In this document: positions 1-7,689 of the stretch, piece by piece
Position numbering within the stretch: position 1 is the first letter of the stretch
Layout of the letters: each line of letters begins with the position of its first letter
DNA from: SKLM01 sp964421785
GTDB taxonomy: Bacteria; Chloroflexota; Anaerolineae; B4-G1
Reading direction: 5' to 3'
DNA length: 8,721 nucleotides
Assembly (NCBI GenBank): GCA_964421785.1
Contig: CAYQZG010000162.1
Span: 1-8,721 of the forward strand
Translations under genes and position numbers: made by a program
The notes under the pieces: generated by a model
Databases searched by the model: none
The model's input: the letters and a program-made list of their open reading frames with translations, nothing else
What the model was told of the DNA's origin: nothing

Positions 1-101
1 GACTTCCGACGTCTGCACGATCATGGTAGACAGGCCAGGAATCGTTCTGTGAGCGCCCCTATGCTGCGTTGGGCATGGACCCTAAGACTTCGGAAGTCTG
101 C
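1..101. repeat. Two related palindromic repeats, 85 bp apart
   Basis: GACTTCCGACGTCTGC at 1-16 and GACTTCGGAAGTCTGC at 86-101 agree at 14 of 16 positions. The second copy lies in a near-perfect palindrome at 85-99, with arms AGACTTC and GAAGTCT around a central G, that could form a tight hairpin. The first copy has lost part of the symmetry. This looks like a degenerate family of dispersed extragenic palindromes. It could also act as a weak terminator or mRNA 3'-end stabiliser for ftsH, though it lacks a U-tract. Confidence 0.55.
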
Positions 102-158
102 TCCTTTGGCACGTGCGGTTGTAGGGTTAGGATTGTCGACGCTTACCAGACTCAGCCG
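1..158. other. Non-coding region downstream of ftsH
   Basis: No convincing gene is seen here. The segment lies downstream of the minus-strand ftsH stop and runs off the left edge. It contains two related 16-nt repeats, listed separately. No hairpin followed by a T-run on the minus strand is visible, so no classical intrinsic terminator for ftsH can be called. A distal terminator or a neighbouring gene beyond the edge remains possible. Confidence 0.6.
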
Positions 159-2144
159 CTAGGTATGGCCACCCTCTTCGGCCGGCCTCTCCCCTTTCTT
201 GCACCCTCCCCCTGGCGACGCTAACGGCCGCTCATCGACGCCGACGATCTCCAGCACCTCCGCACCCGGGATCTCCTCCTTCTCCCGGAGAGCCCTTGCC
301 AGGCGATCGAGGGCATCTCGGTGTTCCTTGAGCGTGCTGGTGGCACGCTCGTATGCTTGGTCGAGAATAGCCTTGATCTCCTGATCGACCTCTCGGGCCG
401 TCTGCTCGCTGTACTCTCGCCGCTGGGCGATCTCCTCGCCAAGAAACACCTGCTTCTGCCGCCCACCGAAGGCCAGGTGACCTAGTTTCTCACTCATACC
501 CCAGCTGACCACCATCTTGCGGGCCAGATTGGTCGCCTGCCTGAGATCATCCTCCGCGCCGCTGGTCTGGGTGTTCAGCACCACGTCCTCGGAGGCCCGC
601 CCTCCCATCATCACCGCCAGCCGATCCAGCATGTACTCGCGGCGATAGACGTACCGCTCGCGCTCCGGCAGCTGCTGTGTCACGCCCATCGCCCTGCCAC
701 GAGGCACGATGGTGACCTTGTGGATAGGATCGGCGTGCGCCAGGACGGCTGCGAGGACAGCGTGCCCGCCCTCGTGATAGGCGAGCAGCTCGCATTCCTC
801 ATCCGTCAGCGCCACGCTCTCGCGTTCCAGGCCCATCATCACCTTGTCACGGGCTTCCTCAACATCCTCCTGCTCGATGGCTTCCTTGTCCTTGCGGGCC
901 GCCAGCAGAGCAGCCTCATTGAGCAAGTTCTCCAGGTCCGCACCGCTGAAACCGGGGGTGCCGCGGGCCACTCTCTTCAAGTCCACCTCACTGCTCAACT
1001 TCTTGTCACGAGCGTGAATCTCGAGGATCGCCTGGCGGTCCTGGAGCATCGGCAGATCAACCGTGATGCGGCGGTCAAAACGCCCGGGGCGCAGCAGCGC
1101 CTGATCCAGAATGTCGGGGCGGTTCGTAGCCGCGACGACGATCACGTCCTCGTGCGGCTCGAAGCCATCCATCTCCGCCAGGAGCTGGTTGAGCGTCTGC
1201 TCGCGCTCGTCGTGCCCACCTCCCACGCCGGCACCACGGCGCCGACCAATCGAATCAAGCTCATCAATGAAGATGATGCTTGGCGACGCCTCCTTCGCCT
1301 CCTCAAAGAGACCGCGCACCCGGGAGGCTCCCACGCCGACAAACATCTCCATGAAGTTCGAGCCGGTGATACTGAAGAACGGCACCTCAGCCTCACCAGC
1401 CACCGCGCGCGCCAGGAGCGTCTTTCCGGTGCCCGGCGGGCCCACCAGCAGCACGCCGGTGGGAATCTCGCCGCCCAAGCGCTGGAAACGATCCGGTTGC
1501 TTGAGAAAGGCAATAATCTCTCGAAGCTCCGTCTTGGGCCCCTCCAGACCGGCCACGTCATCGAAGGTCGTTCGCTCCTTGCGACGGTCGTAGAGCTCGG
1601 CCTGGCTCTCCCTCATGGAGAAGATAGAGAAAGCGTCCTGGCCCCGGTTCCGCATCTGGCTGAAGATCAGATAGCCGAACCCGATGACCACGACCAGGGG
1701 CAGGAAGTTGATCAGTAGGTCCAGGAAGGAGACATCGGATGGGGGCTGCGTCTCCACCTCGACGCCCTGCGACTCCAGAAGCGACAGCAGCTCATCATCT
1801 CCGAAGGACGGCAGATACGTGGTGAAGGTCTCGTACGCCACCGTCTCTCCGCCGTCGGTCGTCCTCTCCGCCGCCTCCACCAACCGGCCGTCGATCTTCT
1901 GTCCCGTCACAGTGACACGCCTCACGTTGCCAGCCTGGATCTGCTGGCGAAAATCGCTGTAATCGATTCGCACCCGATCACTGAAACGGTTGCTCAGTGG
2001 CCCCCAGAAAGCGGAGGCTATAGCAAGGGCCAGAAGGAGCCAGATGACGATCCCTCTCGTACCACAACCGGCAAGGTCAAACCTACGTCCTAGCGACTGT
2101 CGTTCCTGATCGTCACCGTTTTCGTTTCTATCTCGTCGACTCAT
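159..2144 (-). CDS. ftsH: ATP-dependent zinc metalloprotease FtsH
   Basis: Membrane-anchored AAA+ protease that unfolds and degrades misfolded membrane proteins and some soluble regulators as a hexamer facing the cytoplasm. From the chosen start it has 661 residues. Visible in order: a polar N-terminus, a first membrane segment at about 31-50, an extracytoplasmic FtsH_ext domain, a second membrane segment at about 140-162, Walker A GPPGTGKT at 235-242, pore motif FVGVG at 268-272, Walker B IIFIDE at 290-295, the second region of homology at about 336-361 with RPGRFDR, and the zinc site HEGGH at 457-461 with probable third ligand D533. All key residues are present, so it should be active. HEGGH instead of the commoner HEAGH still fits HExxH. 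The frame is open upstream to a TTG at 2234, but that would run through the promoter. The ATG at 2156 directly abuts AGAGAGG (2157-2163), leaving no spacing, so the ATG at 2144 (12-nt spacing) is preferred. The C-terminus ends in a glycine-rich, charged tail after residue 640. Confidence 0.97.
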   Translation of the reverse strand: MSRRDRNENGDDQERQSLGRRFDLAGCGTRGIVIWLLLALAIASAFWGPLSNRFSDRVRIDYSDFRQQIQAGNVRRVTVTGQKIDGRLVEAAERTTDGGETVAYETFTTYLPSFGDDELLSLLESQGVEVETQPPSDVSFLDLLINFLPLVVVIGFGYLIFSQMRNRGQDAFSIFSMRESQAELYDRRKERTTFDDVAGLEGPKTELREIIAFLKQPDRFQRLGGEIPTGVLLVGPPGTGKTLLARAVAGEAEVPFFSITGSNFMEMFVGVGASRVRGLFEEAKEASPSIIFIDELDSIGRRRGAGVGGGHDEREQTLNQLLAEMDGFEPHEDVIVVAATNRPDILDQALLRPGRFDRRITVDLPMLQDRQAILEIHARDKKLSSEVDLKRVARGTPGFSGADLENLLNEAALLAARKDKEAIEQEDVEEARDKVMMGLERESVALTDEECELLAYHEGGHAVLAAVLAHADPIHKVTIVPRGRAMGVTQQLPERERYVYRREYMLDRLAVMMGGRASEDVVLNTQTSGAEDDLRQATNLARKMVVSWGMSEKLGHLAFGGRQKQVFLGEEIAQRREYSEQTAREVDQEIKAILDQAYERATSTLKEHRDALDRLARALREKEEIPGAEVLEIVGVDERPLASPGGGCKKGERPAEEGGHT

Positions 2145-2156
2145 AACGTATCTCAT

Positions 2157-2163
2157 CCTCTCT
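2157..2163 (-). promoter_or_regulatory. Ribosome binding site of ftsH
   Basis: AGAGAGG on the minus strand ends 12 nt before the ATG at 2144 and touches the alternative ATG at 2156. The spacing to 2144 is long but usable. Spacing to 2156 is zero, which argues against that start. Confidence 0.45.
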
Positions 2164-2199
2164 GTGTCGCTGCTGAAGCCAAACCCATCTGCGCCACCG

Positions 2200-2227
2200 A
2201 TTATACGTAGTTTCCCTCGACGCGCAA
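2200..2227 (-). promoter_or_regulatory. Candidate sigma70-type promoter for ftsH
   Basis: On the minus strand a perfect TATAAT (2200-2205) lies 16 bp downstream of a weak -35 TTGCGC (2222-2227). A better -35-like TTGACG at 2229-2234 is 23 bp from the -10, which is too far. Transcription would start near 2193, giving a leader of roughly 50 nt before the ATG at 2144. The -10 is strong and the -35 is uncertain. Confidence 0.5.
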
Positions 2228-2279
2228 ACGTCAACGTCCGATCGTCCCGGACGGAGGTGTGAGCGCGACGGGTGCAGAG

Positions 2280-2350
2280 GAAACGCTCTCACCGCCCCCG
2301 GGACGGGGGCTGGGAGCTGGCAAAGGTGAAACGCTCTCGCCGCCCCCGGG
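2280..2350. repeat. 48-bp tandem repeat, about 1.5 units, with GC hairpin
   Basis: A 23-nt sequence beginning GAAACGCTCTC and ending CCGCCCCCGGG occurs at 2280-2302 and again at 2328-2350 with one mismatch (A or G at position 12), so the period is 48 bp. In the first unit GCCCCC (2294-2299) pairs with GGGGGC (2305-2310) around a 5-nt loop, a 6-bp GC hairpin. The second unit keeps the left arm but lacks the full right arm. As 48 is a multiple of three, short reading frames over it read as Pro/Gly-rich repeats on both strands; these have no start signals or domains and look spurious. It is probably a copy of a dispersed intergenic repeat. Confidence 0.7.
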
Positions 2351-2380
2351 TGGGAAAAGCCAGGGCCTGTTGTGTGAAAA

Positions 2381-2396
2381 CGGGGTGACGGCCCCG
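2381..2396. other. Short GC hairpin in the divergent intergenic region
   Basis: CGGGG (2381-2385) pairs with CCCCG (2392-2396) around a 6-nt loop. No T-run follows on either strand, so it is not a good terminator. Between it and the rightward promoter at 2471 I see no other clear element. Confidence 0.3.
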
Positions 2397-2470
2397 CCGG
2401 ACAGCGCGCGCATGCCTGCTCATCGCCCTCCGTTGGGTATGCCCGTATCTGACAATCCTTTGCCATGCCC

Positions 2471-2498
2471 TTGACAATGACACGCAGTCCGTTATAAT
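2471..2498 (+). promoter_or_regulatory. Consensus sigma70 promoter of the efflux operon
   Basis: TTGACA (2471-2476) and TATAAT (2493-2498) are both perfect consensus hexamers, separated by 16 bp. The predicted start of transcription is near 2505, about 90 nt before the first adaptor's ATG. A promoter this close to consensus is expected to be strong unless repressed, which fits the operator-like repeats just downstream. Confidence 0.88.
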
Positions 2499-2506
2499 TA
2501 TGACCC

Positions 2507-2530
2507 TGGTCAACTTTGTTCTTTGGTCAA
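2507..2530 (+). promoter_or_regulatory. Direct repeat TGGTCAA x2 at the transcription start (putative operator)
   Basis: TGGTCAA occurs at 2507-2513 and 2524-2530, 17 bp apart, immediately downstream of the predicted start. A protein bound here would block initiation or early elongation. The pattern is seen directly; the operator role is inference, and I cannot assign a regulator family. Confidence 0.45.
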
Positions 2531-2534
2531 GATT

Positions 2535-2555
2535 TTAACAAACGGTTAACAAACG
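2535..2555 (+). promoter_or_regulatory. 11-bp-phased direct repeat with inverted half-sites (putative operator)
   Basis: TTAACAAACG occurs at 2535-2544 and 2546-2555 with an 11-bp period, about one helical turn. Within it TTAAC (2535-2539) and GTTAA (2545-2549) form an inverted repeat with a 5-nt spacer, and GTTAAC (2545-2550) is itself palindromic. TTTGTT at 2515-2520 is an inverted partner of AACAAA at 2537-2542. Such spacing is typical of sites for dimeric helix-turn-helix regulators. The function is inferred. Confidence 0.45.
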
Positions 2556-2557
2556 CT

Positions 2558-2582
2558 CCGGCGCCCTGAGGCTGGGCGCCGG
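2558..2582 (+). promoter_or_regulatory. 9-bp GC stem-loop in the 5' leader, next to the RBS
   Basis: CCGGCGCCC (2558-2566) pairs perfectly with GGGCGCCGG (2574-2582) around the 7-nt loop TGAGGCT. It ends 3 nt before GAGGAGGT and has no T-run after it, so it is not an intrinsic terminator. It could stabilise the mRNA 5' end or influence ribosome access. Confidence 0.6.
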
Positions 2583-2585
2583 TTG

Positions 2586-2591
2586 AGGAGG
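2586..2591 (+). promoter_or_regulatory. Strong RBS of the first adaptor gene
   Basis: AGGAGG ends 4 nt before the ATG at 2596 and supports that start. It sits directly behind the 5' leader stem-loop. Confidence 0.75.
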
Positions 2592-2595
2592 TGTA

Positions 2596-4020
2596 ATGAG
2601 ACGACGTACAATCTACGTGACCCTAACGCTGGTCCTGGTAGCAGCGGTAGGGGGCGTGATTTTTTGGCGTGTGAGATCAAGACGACAGACAGAAGAGACG
2701 CCTGTCCGCTCCACCCTCGTCGAGCGCGGCTCAATGATCGTGGCCGTGAACGCCACGGGCAGCATCAAGCCGGAGGCTCGAGTGGGCCTGACGTTCGAGA
2801 CGCCTGGCCGGGTGGCGGAGGTATGGGTGGAGGAGGGAGACCGGGTCAAATCCGGCGAGCCTTTGGCGCAGTTGTTCACGGACGAGCTGGAGCTACAGAT
2901 AGAGCAGTCGGAGTCAGCGCTGGCGGCGGCCGAGTCGCAGCTGGCCCAGCTGCGCGCCGGCCCGAGGCCAAAGGAGGTTGAGCAGGCAAAGGCCAACCTG
3001 CGAGCAGCCGAGGCCCAGGTGAGCGCCTCCGAGGCCAGGCGCGATCAGCTCGCCAACGGCCCTACGGAGGCCGAGATAGCCGCCGCCGAAGCCCAGGTCG
3101 TCCAAGCCAGGACGAACAAGGAGATCGCTCAGGACACCTACGACCTGATAGAAGAAGAGGGGACGGAGAAGGAGTACGCGAACTACGACCTCTACACGGC
3201 CAAGCAGGCATTGGCCGCAGCTGAGGCCAGATTGGAGGACGTGCTCGCCGGCACGAGCGTGGACGAACTGCGAGCTGCCGAGGCCAACATATCATCCGCC
3301 GCCGCGCAACGAGACGCGGCCCAAGCTCAAGTAGAGCAGCTAGTGGCCGGTGCGACGGAGGAGGATATCGCGGAGGCCCAGGCCCAAGTAGAACAAGCCC
3401 GAGTTGCCCTACAGGTGGCCGAGCACACTCTGAAGAAAGCCACGCTGCGCGCACCCTTCGACGGGATCATCACCGAGGTCAACATAACGCCGGGAGAGCT
3501 GCCTCCAACGCAGAAGCAGCCCCTCGTCCTACTCGACGACTCAGCGTTCCACATCAACACAGCTGTCGATGAGCTGGACGTATCACGCCTGAGGGAAGGG
3601 CAAGACGTCGAAGTGGACATTGAGGCCCTCCCAGAGGCCGGCGTCACCGGCTCTGTCAAGAACATCAGCCCCGTGGCCGCGCTCGAAAGCGAAGCGCTCC
3701 AGAGCGCCGTCGTCGCCTACGACGTCGTCATCGACCTGGATCCCACTGCAGCACCCCTTCGCGCCGATATGACGGCAAACGCCACGGTCATCGTGGAGGA
3801 ACTGAGCGACGTGCTGCAGATCCCCACCTGGATCGTGAGGGTTGATCGCGATACGGGAAAGACGTACGTCCATCGACGAACAGGCGACGATTTCGAACGC
3901 GTCAATGTGGAGCTCGGTGTGCGCTATGAGGGCGTTGCGCAGGTCATCAGTGGCCTCTCCGCAGGCGACGAGATCGTGCGCCTGGAGGACGACGGCGCTT
4001 TTGGATTTGGTTCAAGGTAG
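2596..4020 (+). CDS. HlyD/MacA-family efflux adaptor protein, first copy
   Basis: Membrane-anchored adaptor (membrane fusion protein) expected to work with the ATPase and permease downstream. It has 474 residues. Basic residues MRRR precede one membrane anchor at about 6-24. The lipoyl domain is split in the usual way: first half around 71-93 (GRVAEVWVEEGDRVKSGE), second half around 285-314 (APFDGIITEV). Between them is a long Ala/Gln/Glu-rich coiled-coil hairpin (about 95-280), then beta-barrel (about 316-400) and membrane-proximal (about 404-462) domains. The hairpin contains an ungapped direct repeat: 121-172 matches 218-269 at 25 of 52 positions, with the tip (173-217) between. Glycines 122/155 and 219/252 are each 33 residues apart. 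The tip is acidic and Tyr-rich, without cysteine. Adaptors of this type are often named MacA or YknX; the exact name and substrate are not determinable. It is the first gene of the operon, with a strong promoter and RBS. Confidence 0.93.
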   Translation: MRRRTIYVTLTLVLVAAVGGVIFWRVRSRRQTEETPVRSTLVERGSMIVAVNATGSIKPEARVGLTFETPGRVAEVWVEEGDRVKSGEPLAQLFTDELELQIEQSESALAAAESQLAQLRAGPRPKEVEQAKANLRAAEAQVSASEARRDQLANGPTEAEIAAAEAQVVQARTNKEIAQDTYDLIEEEGTEKEYANYDLYTAKQALAAAEARLEDVLAGTSVDELRAAEANISSAAAQRDAAQAQVEQLVAGATEEDIAEAQAQVEQARVALQVAEHTLKKATLRAPFDGIITEVNITPGELPPTQKQPLVLLDDSAFHINTAVDELDVSRLREGQDVEVDIEALPEAGVTGSVKNISPVAALESEALQSAVVAYDVVIDLDPTAAPLRADMTANATVIVEELSDVLQIPTWIVRVDRDTGKTYVHRRTGDDFERVNVELGVRYEGVAQVISGLSAGDEIVRLEDDGAFGFGSR

Positions 4021-4034
4021 AAGGCTAGAGATTG

Positions 4035-5539
4035 ATGAATAGAAAGACACTTTACATAGTTTTGGGCATCGTCATCGTCGCTGTCGTCGCTGGTGGCCTG
4101 TTCTGGCGATATCGCCAGCAAGCCACTCAAGCCACGGACGAGCTGCGATCGGCGACCGTTGAACGGGGGAGCATGCTTGTCGCCGTCTCCGCCAGTGGTA
4201 GCATTGAGCTGGTGCAGCGCGTCGATCTCGCCCTTGAAGCCAGCGGACAGGTCGCCGAGGTGCCGATCGAGGTTGGCGATCAGGTCCAGGCAGGCGATCT
4301 ATTGGTCAGCCTGGATACAGAGCTGTTGCAGCTCCAGGTGGATCAGGCAGAGGCAAACGTGGCCTCGGCCCAGGCACAGCTGGCGAAGCTCGAGGCCGGA
4401 GCACGGCCGGAGGAGGTCGCGGCAAGCGAGGCTAACCTGCAAGCCGCAGAGGCCCAGGTGGACGCCGCTGCCGCTGAGCGAGATCAGGTGGCGAGCGGCG
4501 CCGGAGAGGCGGACATCGTCGCTGCGGAGGCCGACGTCGCTTCGGCGCTCATCCAGCAGAAGAAAGCCGAGGACTGGCACGACACGACGATGGAGTGCAG
4601 GACGATCAAGAAGTCAGCCGGCGACGTCATTCCCATTGGAGGCGGCCAGGTCATCACGCTGACGGAGAATTTCGAGGAGACCATCTGCCCGCTCCTGGGC
4701 GTGCCGGAGGAGCAGGCCCGCTACCGGCTCGAGGCCGCCAACGAGGCGCTGGAGGCAGCACGGGCCAGCCTTGACCAGGTGCGATCGGGGGCAGATGAGG
4801 ATCAGTTGAGCGCAGCCCAGGCCAACGTCGCGGCGGCCGCTGCACAGCGCGATGCCGCACAGGCCCAACTCGATCTGCTGCTGGAGGGCGCCACGAGCGA
4901 GCAAATCGCAACAGCCCAGGCGAGCGTCGATCAGGCCCAGACCTCCGTGAAACAGGCGAAGCTCGCCCTGGAGAAGGCCAGCTTGGAGGCCCCGTTCGAC
5001 GGGATCGTCGCGGCTGTCGGGGTAACCGTGGGGGAACAAGCCACGGCCGGCCTGCCCGTCGTCTCGCTCGTGGACCCCTCCCGTTTTCACGTGACCATCG
5101 CCGTCGACGAGCTGGACGTCGGTCAACTGGCAGTGGGGCAGAGCGCACAGCTCTCCTTCGACGCACTTCCTAACACCGTCATCACCGGCACGGTCGGGCA
5201 GATCGCCGAAGCGGCAGCCCTGGACGAAGGCGTCGTCACCTACGACGTGCGGATCGATCTGGCCCCCACCGACGCGCCGATCCGGGCCGATATGACGAGC
5301 AGTGCCACCATTATCGTGGAGAGGATCAGCGACACATTGAGGATTCCAACCTGGGCGGTGCGCGTTGATCGCGAGACAGGACAATACTATGTGCGTCGCC
5401 GCACAGAAGACGGTATAGAACGCGTGGACGTGAAGCTGGGTGTGAGGCACGAGGGCGTCGCTCAGGTACTCGACGGCCTATCGGCCGGGGATGAGATCGT
5501 GCGGGCCCCCGAAACCTCCCAGTTCAATTTTGGAGCGGA

Positions 5540-5543
<4 letters not shown>
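4035..5543 (+). CDS. HlyD/MacA-family efflux adaptor protein, second copy with cysteine-containing tip
   Basis: Paralogue of the preceding gene, 502 residues from the ATG at 4035. An adjacent TTG at 4032 would add one residue and is less likely; a weak AAGG lies at 4021-4024. Anchor at about 7-24, lipoyl halves around 71-93 and 319-346 (APFDGIVAAV), coiled-coil hairpin between, then beta-barrel and membrane-proximal domains. It aligns to the first copy without gaps over roughly the first 172 residues, and 432-490 matches 404-462 of copy one at 44 of 59 positions, so the pair arose by duplication. The main difference is a 28-residue net insertion at the hairpin tip (about 180-228) holding the only cysteines, C188 and C218, plus a Gly-rich turn. 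The 33-residue glycine spacing (122/155 and 252/285) is kept. It starts 14 nt after the first copy and its stop overlaps the ATPase start by 4 nt, so translation is probably coupled. Confidence 0.92.
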
Positions 5544-6393
<850 letters not shown>

Positions 6394-6397
<4 letters not shown>

Positions 6398-7644
6398 ACT
6401 TCCTCGAAAGCGTACGCATAGCCCTCCGCGCCCTGACGGCCAACAAGCTGCGCTCAGCTCTCACCATGCTGGGCATCATCATCGGCGTTGGCGCCGTCAT
6501 TGCCCTTATGTCGGCCGGTGAGGGCGTCTCCGTCTACGTCGAGGAGCAGTTCCGCGGCTTTGGATCCAACCTGCTCTTCATCATCCCCGGCGGCACGGAT
6601 CAGGCGACGTCCGGCCAGCCTGGCACCATCCTCGGTGGCGCCGAGTTGACGAACGACGACGTCGAAGCGCTGCGCGATCCGGTGCGAGCGCCCGATGTGG
6701 TGGCCGTCGCGCCCTCCATCGTGGAGACGACGCGGGTCGCCACCGCCAAGGAGGACACGATCGCCCGCGTCGAGGGCGTGGCCCCAGACTACGCCGGAAT
6801 ACGCAAGTGGTTCCCGGCGGCCGGGGAGTTCATCCGCGAATCCGACTTGGAGGCCCGGTCACGGGTGGCCGTCCTCGGCCAGGACGTCGTCGAGGACCTC
6901 TTCCCGGATAACCCGTTCCCTCTGGGAGAGACGGTCAAGATCAACGACGTCCTCTTCCGCGTGATCGGCGTCATGGAGGAGAAGGGAGGATCGTCGTTCG
7001 GCAGCCAGGACGAGATCGTCTTCGTGCCCCTGACGACGATGCAGACCCGTCTCGTCTCGATGCGGAGCCAATCGGGGGACTATCAGGTCTCACAGATCGT
7101 CGTCGAGGCCTCCAACAAAGACCGCATCGACGCCGCTTCAGAGCAGATAGCTATGATTCTGCGGGATCAGCACGAGATCGACTTCAGCGACGAGGATGAT
7201 TTCACGATCTTCAGCCAGGAGGACGTCATCAACGTCTTCGGCAACATCACCAACGTGCTCACCACGTTCCTGGGCGCCATCGCGGGCATCAGCCTGCTCG
7301 TGGGCGGCATCGGCATTATGAACATCATGCTGGTCTCGGTCACGGAGCGCACGCGCGAGATCGGCCTGCGCAAGGCCGTGGGGGCGCGGCGCAGCGACAT
7401 CCTCTGGCAGTTCTTGCTGGAGGCCATAACGCTCTCGGTCGTGGGCGGCCTGATAGGGATCGGCCTGGGAGCCGTGGGGGCGTCCATCATCTCCAGCCTG
7501 ATCGACGGCTTCGAGGCCGTCGTCACGGCGCAGGCCATCGTCCTGGCGACGACCTTCTCGGCCGCCGTGGGGCTGATCTTCGGCGTCTATCCGGCGCGGC
7601 GAGCCTCGCTCCTCAACCCCATCGAGGCCCTGCGGTATGAGTGA
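6394..7644 (+). CDS. ABC transporter permease, MacB/FtsX type
   Basis: Membrane subunit of the exporter, 416 residues. The layout is typical of MacB-type permeases: a first membrane helix at about 22-41, a large extracytoplasmic MacB core domain (about 44-285), then three helices at about 288-313, 338-366 and 380-400 forming the FtsX domain. The conserved RTREIGLRKAVGAR (319-332), after the second helix, is the usual cytoplasmic coupling segment, and the protein ends in the family motif YPARRASLLNPIEALRYE. In proteobacterial MacB the ATPase is fused to the permease; here they are separate genes, common in Gram-positives and Chloroflexota. It likely dimerises and couples ATP-driven motion to the adaptors, expelling an unidentified substrate (peptide, lipid-like or antibiotic in characterised relatives). 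The start is set by the ATGA overlap; GGAGG (6376-6380) lies 13 nt upstream, so translation probably depends on coupling. Confidence 0.95.
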
Positions 7645-7689
7645 TGCCGTCGGGACGACGGCGCTCCACCATCACCTCACCACCAGAGA
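7645..7689 (+). other. 45-nt gap between permease and EamA gene, with small hairpin
   Basis: GCCGTC (7646-7651) pairs with GACGGC (7657-7662) around a 5-nt loop. There is no T-run, so termination here would be weak at best. No promoter hexamers are recognisable. The downstream gene may be read through from the efflux operon or use a promoter inside the permease gene. Confidence 0.35.

Noticed and set aside
761..775. HEGGH instead of HEAGH in the FtsH zinc site as a possible inactivating change
   Set aside because: HEGGH still fits HExxH with both histidines and the glutamate, and the third ligand is present.
720..1718. Long plus-strand reading frame (332 codons) antisense to ftsH
   Set aside because: It overlaps the highly conserved AAA+ and protease regions of ftsH and its translation has no recognisable domain. 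It is an opposite-strand shadow in GC-rich DNA.
2145..2234. Longer ftsH starting at the TTG at 2234
   Set aside because: The extension would cross the TATAAT at 2200-2205 and the RBS at 2157-2163, and the added 30 residues are not like an FtsH N-terminus.
2231..2474. Small Pro/Gly-rich reading frames over the intergenic repeat on both strands
   Set aside because: They are explained by the 48-bp repeat, a multiple of three, and lack start signals or domains.
4614..5450. Minus-strand 278-codon frame inside the second adaptor
   Set aside because: It is antisense to a clear adaptor gene, with no domain, RBS or promoter of its own.
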